IMG/VR virus record: IMGVR_UViG_3300029448_000310
Span: 1 to 22,000 of that record
DNA length: 22,000 nucleotides
Reading direction: 5' to 3' (one strand)
Origin: a virus
Positions 1 through 6,319 of the stretch are shown one piece after another. A program made the translations under genes and the position numbers. The notes below the pieces were generated by a model, which was not told the origin of the DNA, made no database searches, and was given only the letters and a program-made list of their open reading frames with translations. Position 1 is the first letter of the stretch. Each line of letters opens with the position of its first letter.

Positions 1-428
1 TTGATGACGGGGAGCATCGCTTTTCTGAGCGCAATCAGATCAAGGAGAAGAGGGAGCCGAGGGTTCAGCAATGCCCACAATGTTATCAGGAGATGGTAGG
101 TATTCGGTGTTTGTGCGGTTATGAGGTTCCAAACTATGAGGAAATCGTGACTGATGATCAGGTGCTTGAGAAACTGACGGCCCAAAAACATGCCAACAAA
201 ACGATATCGACAGATCGAAAAGGTGAATGGCTTGGTGAATTATGGCTTTACGCTAGGCAAACAGGTAAATCCAAAGGCTGGGTCGCGCACAAGTACCGGA
301 GTAAGTTCGGTGTCTGGCCGAATAAGATCACACCAGTTCCAGCCTCAAGTGTTTCGGATGAGGTTTCTCGATGGATTAAACGAGAGAACATGATTTACGC
401 GCAGTCGAGGTTGAAGAATGCCAGTTGA
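1..428 (+). CDS. DEAD/DEAH-type helicase, C-terminal part (5' end outside window)
   Basis: This is the 3' end of a gene that begins before the window; the reading frame is open from base 3 with no stop. About 141 residues are visible. The first ATG inside (93) lies in the middle of a zinc-ribbon-like Cys cluster (CPQC, then CLCGYE), so it is not the true start. The C-terminal block, with WxAHKYRxKFGVWP-like residues near bases 270-330, matches the tail that phage superfamily II helicases carry after their zinc ribbon, as I recall it. Such helicases unwind DNA in phage replication or recombination. The motor motifs are not in the window, so the assignment rests on the C-terminal signature and on the primase-type gene that overlaps the end by 11 bases. 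Confidence 0.65.
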   Translation, partial: DDGEHRFSERNQIKEKREPRVQQCPQCYQEMVGIRCLCGYEVPNYEEIVTDDQVLEKLTAQKHANKTISTDRKGEWLGELWLYARQTGKSKGWVAHKYRSKFGVWPNKITPVPASSVSDEVSRWIKRENMIYAQSRLKNAS

Positions 429-831
429 TAATATCCTCGCTCGATTGGAAAAGGTGAAGACAGCGGGAGAAGACAAGTGGAGAGCCGTCTGTCCAGTACA
501 TGGCGGCAAGCATCGGAACTTGATGATCAGCGAACGCGCTGACAAATCAGTCGGTGTTCATTGTTTTGTGTGCGGTGCTGGTGGCGTAGATTTGATGGAG
601 ACTCTCGGTATGCCAGTGTCAGAAATCTTTGCACCTGATTCCAACTACGTTAGACCAGCAGTCACGAGAAAGATGACGCAGGAGCGTCTTGAGGATGACT
701 TTGTGCTGTTGATTGCTGAGAACGATAAAGAAAAAGGGCAAAGATTGACGTTGGAGGATAAGAAACGTGTCCGCCTCGCAAGGCATAGAATTAACGGTAT
801 CGATGCAATGATCAAAAATAATGATAAATAA
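418..831 (+). CDS. Stand-alone DnaG-type (CHC2) primase zinc-finger protein
   Basis: The 137-residue product carries a CHC2-like zinc site: C25-P-V-H28 followed by C49-F-V-C52 and a Gly-rich turn, the pattern of the N-terminal zinc domain of bacterial and phage primases that helps select the priming site on single-stranded DNA. The remaining ~80 residues are charged, and no TOPRIM or RNA polymerase domain is present, so the protein cannot synthesise primers alone. It may act with a primase or polymerase encoded elsewhere, or as a DNA-binding accessory of the helicase whose gene it overlaps. The start at 418 is the first ATG in the frame. The stop is followed almost at once by a terminator-like hairpin, which suggests this is the last gene of the replication operon. 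Confidence 0.7.
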   Translation: MPVDNILARLEKVKTAGEDKWRAVCPVHGGKHRNLMISERADKSVGVHCFVCGAGGVDLMETLGMPVSEIFAPDSNYVRPAVTRKMTQERLEDDFVLLIAENDKEKGQRLTLEDKKRVRLARHRINGIDAMIKNNDK

Positions 832-832
832 T

Positions 833-852
833 CAACAAAAGTGTTGTTTTTT
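833..852 (+). terminator. Weak intrinsic terminator after the primase-type gene
   Basis: A perfect 5-bp stem (CAACA 833-837 with TGTTG 842-846) has the four-base loop AAAG and is followed at once by six T residues (847-852). The stem has only two G-C pairs, so any termination would be partial. It sits two bases after a stop codon, where a terminator would be expected. Confidence 0.45.
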
Positions 853-872
853 ATATTCAGATGTAGGATACT
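844..872 (+). promoter_or_regulatory. Possible sigma70-like promoter ahead of the zinc-finger gene at 907
   Basis: TTGTTT (844-849) and GATACT (867-872) are spaced by 17 bases, giving three and four matches to the -35 and -10 consensus. It would start a transcript about 25-30 bases before the gene at 907. It overlaps the T run of the terminator hairpin, so one would end and the other begin a transcript in the same place. The match is modest and could be chance. Confidence 0.3.
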
Positions 873-906
873 ATCTATGTCGAATCAACACATAGGAGAA
901 AACGAC

Positions 907-1503
907 ATGACTAAATTATATGTTGAAACTTGTGGCCGTTGTTTTGGTGCTGGCACTATCGACTACGGTAATGTCACCTTTATTGGTCACGACGGTACAA
1001 ATTCTCGCCATTGTTTCAAGTGTCGCGGAGCCGGGACTATCACCTTCAAGTCTTCACCTGAAGCGCGTGAGAAAGCTCGCAACAAGCGTCTTGAAAAAAA
1101 GCAAGCTGAGTACGCCGTAGAGCAAGCTCAGTATGAGGCGCGTTGCGAGGAAGAGCGTCAGCAGAACGGAGGCAAGACTAAAGCCGAGCTTCAGCGTGAG
1201 CGCGTAGCGAAAGCTCGCGCAGACTTCCGTTCCAAAGCGGCTGACGTAATCGCGGAGCTTCAATCGTTCCCAATCAATTTCAATTTTGTCCATAGCATTG
1301 CTGAAGAAATGTATGAGTATTGCCGCGTTCCTTCTGGCCGTGGACTTTCGATCACCATTGAGATTCTTGCCAAGCAACATGGTCGCCGAGGATCAAAGAA
1401 GTTTTGGGCGGCTCACGATGATTACAGTGATCTTTTTAAAGACGTTTTAGCTCCTGCCGCTGATGCGTACAGGGATTCTTTTTACAACACAGAGGCGGCG
1501 TAA
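907..1503 (+). CDS. DnaJ-like CxxCxGxG zinc-finger protein, unknown function
   Basis: The 198-residue product opens with two CxxCxGxG motifs (residues 9-16 and 36-43), the zinc-binding repeat of the DnaJ/Hsp40 cysteine-rich domain. There is no J domain and only two of the usual four repeats. Residues 50-115 are highly charged (Lys/Arg/Glu/Ala) and probably form a long helix or coiled coil; the C-terminal third looks globular. I chose the ATG at 907 because AGGAG (894-898) lies 8 bases before it; in-frame starts at 841 (GTG) and 877 (ATG) have no such site. Single-zinc-finger proteins of this kind are common in phage early regions and their roles are mostly unknown. The gene is first in a run of five small genes leading to the terminase. 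Confidence 0.65.
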   Translation: MTKLYVETCGRCFGAGTIDYGNVTFIGHDGTNSRHCFKCRGAGTITFKSSPEAREKARNKRLEKKQAEYAVEQAQYEARCEEERQQNGGKTKAELQRERVAKARADFRSKAADVIAELQSFPINFNFVHSIAEEMYEYCRVPSGRGLSITIEILAKQHGRRGSKKFWAAHDDYSDLFKDVLAPAADAYRDSFYNTEAA

Positions 1504-1509
1504 GCCGCC
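1494..1509 (+). other. GC-rich stem-loop with GTAA tetraloop at a gene end
   Basis: GGCGGC (1494-1499) pairs perfectly with GCCGCC (1504-1509) across the loop GTAA, a GNRA-class tetraloop. The stop codon of the preceding gene lies inside the loop. No T run follows, so this is not a standard terminator; it may stabilise the 3' end of the upstream message or merely reflect codons (Ala-Ala). A similar hairpin occurs at 8338-8350. Confidence 0.5.
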
Positions 1510-1522
1510 CTTGGGGGATCAA

Positions 1523-1780
1523 ATGCAAACGATATATCAATATGTTGTAGTGACCAACGAACTGCCTAGAATCGGATCAGGATACCGATTGGTCAAAGCT
1601 CAGATCGGGAGCAAGTGGGTTCACATCAGTGATCTTGACGGTGAGAATCGTACCAAGCTCGGTATGAAGTCTTGGTCAGCGATCAAGAAAGGTGATGTTG
1701 TTGACTCAGAGCTAGTTCTGAAGAGCTTACGCAAAGCCGACAGATCGTTAGGTCGGACAGCAAGGAGGAAACTTGCATGA
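1523..1780 (+). CDS. Hypothetical basic protein, 85 residues
   Basis: I do not recognise this protein. From the ATG at 1523 it is 85 residues with a basic C-terminus (about the last 18 residues rich in Lys/Arg). I chose 1523 over an in-frame ATG at 1463 because 1463 lies inside the upstream gene, whereas 1523 follows the GGGGG stretch at 1513-1517, a plausible ribosome site. The stop overlaps the next start as ATGA, so it is translationally coupled to the membrane peptide that follows. Confidence 0.5.
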   Translation: MQTIYQYVVVTNELPRIGSGYRLVKAQIGSKWVHISDLDGENRTKLGMKSWSAIKKGDVVDSELVLKSLRKADRSLGRTARRKLA

Positions 1781-1875
1781 CAGGCTTTGAGTTAGTGTTG
1801 TGTGTCGCGGCGGCTTTTGTCGTCGTTGGCATTGTTGGGGAAATAGGTCGGTATCTATTTGAGGAGAACGTATAA
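1777..1875 (+). CDS. Small single-span membrane protein, 32 residues
   Basis: This short frame encodes MTGFELVLC followed by a run of Val, Ala, Gly and Ile, then GEIGRYLFEENV: one predicted transmembrane helix at about residues 5-22 with a charged C-terminus. Support comes from a strong Shine-Dalgarno site (AAGGAGG, about 1762-1768), the ATGA overlap with the gene before and the TAATG overlap with the gene after. Function is unknown. Small membrane peptides in such positions can act in lysis, superinfection exclusion or host membrane modification, but nothing in the sequence selects one of these. Confidence 0.55.
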   Translation: MTGFELVLCVAAAFVVVGIVGEIGRYLFEENV

Positions 1876-2087
1876 TGACTAGATATACTCACTGCCCTAG
1901 ATGCGGTCAGTCCCTTGGCGATCCGACATGGTGTACGTCGTGCGGAGATGTCAGCGACTTCAGAGAGGGAGGCACTCTATCGAAAGTGCCTTACAAGCCA
2001 ATGAATCAATGGTCGGAAACCAAGCCAGTTAGAAACCCACATGTACAGGCTGTCGAATACCTGATGGATAGGCTAGGGTTGAAATGA
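1875..2087 (+). CDS. Zinc-ribbon protein, 70 residues
   Basis: The product has a clear four-cysteine zinc ribbon: C7-P-R-C10-G and C20-T-S-C23-G. The remainder (residues 28-70) is basic to neutral with no further motif; the end (about residues 56-69) looks helical. Zinc ribbons of this size in phages often bind nucleic acid or host transcription proteins, but no role can be assigned. The start overlaps the stop of the membrane peptide (TAATG), with GAGGAG (1861-1866) as ribosome site, and its stop overlaps the next start (ATGA). Confidence 0.6.
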   Translation: MTRYTHCPRCGQSLGDPTWCTSCGDVSDFREGGTLSKVPYKPMNQWSETKPVRNPHVQAVEYLMDRLGLK

Positions 2088-2260
2088 TCTACTTCTCCAC
2101 GGCAGATCAAGCACTCGACACGGCAAAACAATTCCTCAAAGGCAACAAAAGACCCCATGCATTGATTGGTAGAACCCGTCAAGGCTTCACAGTCATCGAT
2201 CCTTATGACAAAAAAGGCCATTATTCTAGGATCATTGGTAAATTGTATCGTAAGAGATAA
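2084..2260 (+). CDS. Hypothetical basic protein, 58 residues
   Basis: The frame from the ATG at 2084 gives a 58-residue basic protein starting MIYFSTADQALDTAKQFLKG. It begins with an amphipathic helix-like stretch, followed by a strand-rich segment (ALIGRTRQGFTVIDP) and a Lys/Arg-rich end. I do not recognise it. Its start is coupled to the zinc-ribbon gene by an ATGA overlap, and it ends 18 bases before the small terminase gene. The tight packing supports it as a real gene. Confidence 0.5.
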   Translation: MIYFSTADQALDTAKQFLKGNKRPHALIGRTRQGFTVIDPYDKKGHYSRIIGKLYRKR

Positions 2261-2269
2261 CTTGATACT
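2243..2269 (+). promoter_or_regulatory. Possible promoter just ahead of the small terminase gene
   Basis: TTGTAT (2243-2248) and GATACT (2264-2269) are spaced 15 bases apart, a little short. GATACT is the same -10-like hexamer as at 867-872. Initiation about seven bases downstream would give an almost leaderless message for the ATG at 2279, which has no Shine-Dalgarno site. This is suggestive only. Confidence 0.22.
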
Positions 2270-2278
2270 CTCTCGCCT

Positions 2279-2641
2279 ATGGCAAGAGGTGAAGGCGGTG
2301 GTCGTCCCGCTGTAGAATTCGACGACAAAGATATCGCTCAAGTCGAGGCACTCGCGTCTGTGATGACGAAAGGCCAGATCGCGGATTACTTTGGCATCGA
2401 GGAAAATACTTTGCGGGCTGTTGAGAGGAGACAGCCGGAGGTTTTTGAGGCGTATAAAAAAGGCAAAGCGAAAGCAATCCTCAACGTCAGCCAGAATCTG
2501 TTACAGCAGAGCAACTCTGGAAATACGGTGGCTACCATCTTTTATCTCAAGTGTCAGGCTGGCTGGAAGGAGCAACAAGAAGGCTCAACCCAAGGTCATA
2601 ACGTCGTTCTACAGGTCGTCAATCCTCATGAGGATGATTGA
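2279..2641 (+). CDS. Terminase small subunit
   Basis: The 120-residue protein has a helix-turn-helix at about residues 28-51 (MTKGQIADYFGIEENTLRAV), the DNA-recognition fold of many phage small terminase subunits, followed by helices that would form the oligomerisation domain. It would bind the packaging signal on concatemeric phage DNA and recruit and regulate the large subunit. Position directly before the large terminase with an overlap fits the universal order. The start is forced: an in-frame stop lies at 2258-2260 and no other start codon falls between. There is no visible Shine-Dalgarno site, which is unusual in this window. Confidence 0.8.
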   Translation: MARGEGGGRPAVEFDDKDIAQVEALASVMTKGQIADYFGIEENTLRAVERRQPEVFEAYKKGKAKAILNVSQNLLQQSNSGNTVATIFYLKCQAGWKEQQEGSTQGHNVVLQVVNPHEDD

Positions 2642-3926
2642 GATTGATGAGCCGGAAGTCTGGCAACCATCATCGAGCGATCTAGTCACTAAGATCAGGC
2701 CAACCATTCCGCAATACGATTACATCTACAGTCAGGCAAAGTTCCCGGCATTTGTCGCGGGATTTGGTGCTGGTAAGACTGAGGCGGCAATCTTGCGGTG
2801 TATCTTTGGCCTACTCGCCAACCCAACATGCAATCGAGGATTCTACGAACCTACTTACGATTTGATCCGAATGATCGCATGGCCTCGCTTTGAGCAGATA
2901 CTGACTGAATTAAACCTACCGTATCGACTAACCAAAAGCCCTACGAATCAGATTCATGTCGAAGGATGCGGTCACATCTTCTTCCGGTCGATGGATAACA
3001 GCACCAGAATTATTGGTTATGAACACGCTGACGCAGACATTGATGAGCTTGACACCCTCAAAAAAGACGATGCGGCTTATGTGTGGCGGCAAATACTATC
3101 AAGGAATCGTCAGCACAAACCCAATGGTGGTTTGAATACGATTGGTGTCACGACGACACCTGAAGGATTCCGATTCGTTTACGAGACTTGGAAACGTGAC
3201 CCGAAAGACGGTTATGAGATCATCCAAGCACCGACATCGAGCAACCCACATTTGCCAGCCGGGTACATCGATTCACTGCGAGACGCTTATCCAGACAACT
3301 TGCTAGATGCTTATTTGGAAGGTAGATTCGTCAACCTCATCAGTGGAACGGTGTACAACTCTTATGATCGGTCGAGCCATGCGTCGAGTGAGACGATCCG
3401 CAAAGACGAACCATTGTTCATCGGCTGTGACTTCAACGTTACCAAGCAAGCCGCAACCGTCTACGTCCAGCGAGAAGGAGGCAGAGTCTGGCACTGCGTC
3501 GAAGAACTCATCAATATGTACGACACGCCAGAAATGATTGATTTGATAAAGTCGAAGTACGCAGGGCATGAGATATTTGTCTACCCTGATGCAAGTGGTA
3601 GTGCAAGAAAGACAGTCAATGCGTCGATGTCCGACATCGCACTGCTACAGCAAGCCGGGTTCACAGTCAGGGCGAAGAAGTCAAACCCAGCGGTTAGGGA
3701 TCGGATCATGGCAACCAATGCCGCATTGGAATCTGGTCGTATACGAATCAACGCAAATGCCTGTCCTACGGTCGCATCGTGCCTTGAGCAACAGGTCTAT
3801 CGGAACGGGGAGCCAGATAAAACCAGTGGAGTTGATCACCAAAATGACGCAACCACTTATCCCATTGCGTATGAGATGCCGATCTTACGCCCAGTTTCCA
3901 ACGTCGATTTCAATTTTGCACTATGA
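2628..3926 (+). CDS. terL: Terminase large subunit (ATPase and nuclease)
   Basis: The 432-residue protein is the DNA-packaging motor. The N-terminal ATPase has a Walker A motif GFGAGKT (residues 45-51), a Walker B region at 134-142 with the acidic pair around D139/E140, and a coupling motif TTTPEG (175-180). The C-terminal RNase H-fold nuclease shows the three expected acidic positions: D268 in GCDFN, D321 in YPDAS and D407 in HQNDA. The motor cuts phage concatemers and drives DNA through the portal. The frame is open further upstream (to 2391) but that part overlaps the small terminase in another frame, so I take the ATG at 2628; the ATG at 2634 is an equally possible start, two residues shorter. 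Length is typical for the family. Confidence 0.92.
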   Translation: MRMIEIDEPEVWQPSSSDLVTKIRPTIPQYDYIYSQAKFPAFVAGFGAGKTEAAILRCIFGLLANPTCNRGFYEPTYDLIRMIAWPRFEQILTELNLPYRLTKSPTNQIHVEGCGHIFFRSMDNSTRIIGYEHADADIDELDTLKKDDAAYVWRQILSRNRQHKPNGGLNTIGVTTTPEGFRFVYETWKRDPKDGYEIIQAPTSSNPHLPAGYIDSLRDAYPDNLLDAYLEGRFVNLISGTVYNSYDRSSHASSETIRKDEPLFIGCDFNVTKQAATVYVQREGGRVWHCVEELINMYDTPEMIDLIKSKYAGHEIFVYPDASGSARKTVNASMSDIALLQQAGFTVRAKKSNPAVRDRIMATNAALESGRIRINANACPTVASCLEQQVYRNGEPDKTSGVDHQNDATTYPIAYEMPILRPVSNVDFNFAL

Positions 3927-3936
3927 GGCGTAGAAT
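3908..3936 (+). promoter_or_regulatory. Possible promoter ahead of the portal gene
   Basis: TAGAAT (3931-3936) is a five-of-six match to the -10 consensus; the best -35 at 17-base spacing, TTTCAA (3908-3913), is poor. It lies at the junction between terminase and portal genes, one of only a few sizeable gaps (40 bases) in the late region. Confidence 0.22.
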
Positions 3937-3966
3937 AAAAATGACCATTGAACGGGACTTTTCATC

Positions 3967-5385
3967 ATGCCAGTGACGCAACAGCACCCAGATTATCAAA
4001 AGTATTTACCTGTTTGGACTCAGACGCGAGATGCTGTCAAAGGCTCACGGGCGATCAAAGAGAAGAAATACGAATATCTGCCTGTCCCAGATAATCAATC
4101 AGGCGATGAGCGCAAGGGAACGCAGACGCTCCGATACCGTCAGTACATCAAACGTGCGCTATTCACTAACTTTACAGGCAGGACTAAGAACGCTTTGGTC
4201 GGTGCGGCATTCCGTAAAGACCCTGTATGTGAGCTACCAGAAGGGCTTGACTACCTCAAGATGGATGCGACAGGCGATGGTTTAAGTCTCAGTCAGTTAG
4301 CCAAAGACGAGTTGAGCAATCTGTTAGAGACAGGTCGTACCGCATTCCTAGTTGATTATCCACAAGCACCAGATGGGCTGACGGTTGAACAAACTGAGAT
4401 GCTTCAACTCAAGGCGGCAATTATTCCGTATACGGCTGAACAGGTGGTCAATTGGAAGACCCAAAGCATCAACGGTCGAAAATTATTAGTTCTGTGCGTG
4501 TTGTCTGAGTCCTATTTGAAAGAGCTAGATGAGTTCTCATCCGAAGTTGAGACGCAATATCGCGTTCTGCGGTTGAAGGAAGAAGGTTATTCTCAGCAGT
4601 TATATCGAGATGACGTTCCAGTTAGTGAGGAGATTTTCCCTCGCAAGGCTGATGGATCGACTTGGGGCATCATCCCTCTGGCATTTGTTGGAGCGCAGAA
4701 TAATGATGTGACTGTTGATGAAGCTCCGCTGTCAGATATTGCCGATGTCAACATTGCTCATTATCGGAACTCAGCAGACTACGAAGAATCGTGCTTCCTG
4801 ACAGGTCAACCCTCGCTATTCATTACCCACAGTCTGTCACCAGAACAATTCAAGGCATTCAATCCACAAGGCATCAAGCTAGGATCGAGGGCTGGTCATG
4901 TCCTCGGTGAAACGGGATCGGCTACGCTATTACAGGCTGACCCGAACAATATGGTCATGGATGCAATGCGGTCGAAAGAATCTGCTATGGTCATGATTGG
5001 TGCGAGGATCATTACTGATCGTACTGGGAATGAGACAGCAGAAGGCGCGAGGATTCGATTTGCTAGTGAAAACTCTGTTCTTGGTGATCTGGTCAACAAC
5101 CTGAGTAAAGGAATCCGACAAGCGATTGATTGGGTCGGTGAGTTTATGGGCGTTGATACTGAAGAGGTCGTCTTCCAGATCAATAATGAGTTCTACGACA
5201 AGTCCGTCGATCCTCAGTTGATCATGTCGATGGTCACTCTTCTTGATCGATCTATCGTCGCAGAGCAAGACATATTCGACAGGCTAAAAGCGGCTGGCGT
5301 GATTGCACCAGAGCGAACCTTGGAAGAGGTGCAAGACGAACGAGGTGTTGCCGCACCGATGGCCTTAGAGGTAGTCAATGGTTAG
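3967..5385 (+). CDS. Portal protein, DUF4055 type
   Basis: The 472-residue product sits between the large terminase and the MuF head protein, the usual place for a portal. Its N-terminus has HPDYQKYLPVW and TRDAVKGSRAIKEKKYEYLP, with FRKDP at 82-86 and GRTAFLVDYP at 123-132; these match the DUF4055 portal family as I recall it. Twelve copies would form the ring at one capsid vertex through which DNA enters and leaves, and onto which the terminase and connectors dock. Length is typical. Upstream, GGGA (3954-3957) is the only ribosome-site candidate. The last eight bases overlap the next gene. Confidence 0.82.
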   Translation: MPVTQQHPDYQKYLPVWTQTRDAVKGSRAIKEKKYEYLPVPDNQSGDERKGTQTLRYRQYIKRALFTNFTGRTKNALVGAAFRKDPVCELPEGLDYLKMDATGDGLSLSQLAKDELSNLLETGRTAFLVDYPQAPDGLTVEQTEMLQLKAAIIPYTAEQVVNWKTQSINGRKLLVLCVLSESYLKELDEFSSEVETQYRVLRLKEEGYSQQLYRDDVPVSEEIFPRKADGSTWGIIPLAFVGAQNNDVTVDEAPLSDIADVNIAHYRNSADYEESCFLTGQPSLFITHSLSPEQFKAFNPQGIKLGSRAGHVLGETGSATLLQADPNNMVMDAMRSKESAMVMIGARIITDRTGNETAEGARIRFASENSVLGDLVNNLSKGIRQAIDWVGEFMGVDTEEVVFQINNEFYDKSVDPQLIMSMVTLLDRSIVAEQDIFDRLKAAGVIAPERTLEEVQDERGVAAPMALEVVNG

Positions 5386-5614
5386 CAAGGTCACAACAAA
5401 GTCAGGTCGGAAGATTCCAGCCAAGTATTTATCAGGGCTAACAGGTGAGGCCAGACGTAAAAGGCTCGCCCAGTTAGAGAAAATGCAGAAAGAAGGTCGA
5501 TTGCTCGGTGAGTTAGCTGGTGATAAAGATTCAAAAGGTAAGCGTAAGAAGACACCAGAATCCCCATATACAAAAGCATTTAGGAGGCGTTTCGGTGGCA
5601 GTAAAAATAAATGA
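5378..5614 (+). CDS. Small very basic protein with ESPYTKAFRRRFG motif
   Basis: By hand count this 78-residue protein has 24 Lys/Arg against 7 Asp/Glu (net about +17). It has an Arg/Lys-rich helical segment (residues 23-45) and a C-terminal motif ESPYTKAFRRRFG (61-73) that I recall from small proteins of aquatic phages, without a known function. It overlaps the portal stop by eight bases and is the first of four basic genes placed between portal and MuF genes, where head-internal or packaged proteins are plausible. An equally open possibility is a DNA-binding regulator of late functions. Confidence 0.6.
   Translation: MVSKVTTKSGRKIPAKYLSGLTGEARRKRLAQLEKMQKEGRLLGELAGDKDSKGKRKKTPESPYTKAFRRRFGGSKNK
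5582..5587 (+). promoter_or_regulatory. Strong ribosome binding site AGGAGG that fixes a GTG start
   Basis: A perfect AGGAGG lies seven bases before the GTG at 5595, inside the end of the preceding gene. It decides the start of the following gene, whose frame otherwise stays open back to 5520. Confidence 0.8.
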
Positions 5615-5858
5615 ACGCACCAAGAAGGCTTTGCAGAATAAAGCGAAAAAGGCAAAGGCTCCGTATTCGGCACTCAAGCAGATTTATGACAAAGGAGTCG
5701 GAGCCGCTGTCACCTCCGGCAGAAGGCCGGGAGTCTCTGTCAGTCAATGGGCAATGGCACGAGTCAACTCAGTCTTAACAGGCGGCAAAGCTAGATCAGT
5801 TGACTCTAAGCAATGGGAAGCAATCCAAAAGCATCGTAAGAATCTGAGAGGTAAATAG
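5595..5858 (+). CDS. Small very basic protein with RPGVSVSQWAMARVNS motif
   Basis: Starting at the GTG at 5595 (perfect AGGAGG seven bases upstream), this is an 87-residue protein with 21 Lys/Arg against 4 acidic residues (net about +17 by hand count). Residues 21-59 form a block KAPYSALKQIYDKGVGAA followed by RRPGVSVSQWAMARVNS and GGKAR. I recall this block as a short module recurring in phages and some large viruses without assigned function. It overlaps the gene before by 20 bases in a different frame and ends two bases before the next. It probably belongs with its three basic neighbours in a common role. Confidence 0.65.
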   Translation: MAVKINERTKKALQNKAKKAKAPYSALKQIYDKGVGAAVTSGRRPGVSVSQWAMARVNSVLTGGKARSVDSKQWEAIQKHRKNLRGK

Positions 5859-5860
5859 TC

Positions 5861-6031
5861 ATGGTTGCAGGAGTCAAACATTATTTCCGCGATGGTACTC
5901 CATTTACAGGTAAGACCCACAAGGATGCATCTGGTCGAGCGATGTCCGGTGCGCGGCATTCCAGAACGAGCAAATATCTATTCCACATGAGTGAATTATC
6001 TGCAACAGCCAAGAAACGAGCGAAGAAGTAA
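5861..6031 (+). CDS. Small basic protein, 56 residues
   Basis: The frame encodes a 56-residue basic protein (13 Lys/Arg, 3 acidic) beginning MVAGVKHYFRDGTPFTGKTH, with SGARHSRTSKYLFHM in the middle and a helical AKKRAKK end. The DGTxFTGxTH segment resembles short modules I recall from other phage small basic proteins, but no function is known. GAGAGG before the start (5846-5851) serves as ribosome site, and its TAATG junction couples it to the next gene. Confidence 0.6.
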   Translation: MVAGVKHYFRDGTPFTGKTHKDASGRAMSGARHSRTSKYLFHMSELSATAKKRAKK

Positions 6032-6318
6032 TGGCAAAAGACCCAAGACTTACCAAGTTCAATCTTGAGGGCTTCAACAAGCCGAAGAGAACTCCGAACC
6101 ATCCTGAGAAGTCTCATGTCGTTCTTGCCAAGCAAGGTGACAAGGTCAAGCTCATCCGATTTGGTCAGCAAGGTGCAAAGACATCAGGCGCACCGAAAGC
6201 CGGAGAGTCAGAGGCCATGAAAGCAAAGCGGGCATCATTCAAAGCCAGACACGCCAAGAACATAGCCAAGGGCAAAATGTCCGCCGCATTCTGGGCTGAT
6301 AAAGTTAAATGGAGCTAG
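6031..6318 (+). CDS. Small very basic conserved phage protein (NKPKRTPNHPEKSH / KARHAKNIAKGK motifs)
   Basis: The 95-residue product has 23 Lys/Arg against 7 acidic residues (net about +16). Three blocks stand out: NKPKRTPNHPEKSHVVLAK (16-34), KLIRFGQQGAK (40-50) and SFKARHAKNIAKGKMSAAFW (69-88), ending DKVKW. I recall this three-block arrangement as a strongly conserved protein of many aquatic phages with no established function. The RHxxN...KG...W pattern could bind nucleic acid, but that is inference. Its start overlaps the previous stop (TAATG), and it ends one base before the MuF gene. Confidence 0.7.
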   Translation: MAKDPRLTKFNLEGFNKPKRTPNHPEKSHVVLAKQGDKVKLIRFGQQGAKTSGAPKAGESEAMKAKRASFKARHAKNIAKGKMSAAFWADKVKWS

Positions 6319-6319
6319 T

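Noticed and set aside
841-906. Earlier starts (GTG 841, ATG 877) for the DnaJ-like zinc-finger gene
   Set aside because: AGGAG precedes the ATG at 907 with good spacing; the upstream residues derive from the terminator/promoter region.
2391-2627. Upstream extension of the large terminase frame from an ATG at 2391
   Set aside because: It overlaps most of the small terminase gene in another frame and its translation is Ser/Arg-rich and unlike terminases; homology-like sequence begins only after 2628.
2261-2700. cos or pac site near the terminase genes
   Set aside because: Such sites often lie here, but I see no direct or inverted repeat array that would support one.
3941-3976. Eleven-codon leader frame before the portal gene
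   Set aside because: Very short, no ribosome site, and out of frame with the portal; no attenuator-like structure nearby.
5520-5594. Upstream start for the basic protein gene at 5595
   Set aside because: The GTG at 5595 has a perfect AGGAGG seven bases before it, and the upstream part is a shadow of the preceding gene.
5714-5733. Hairpin CTCCGGC...GCCGGGAG
   Set aside because: It has a bulge and lies inside a coding region at a conserved SGRRPG motif, so codon constraint explains it.
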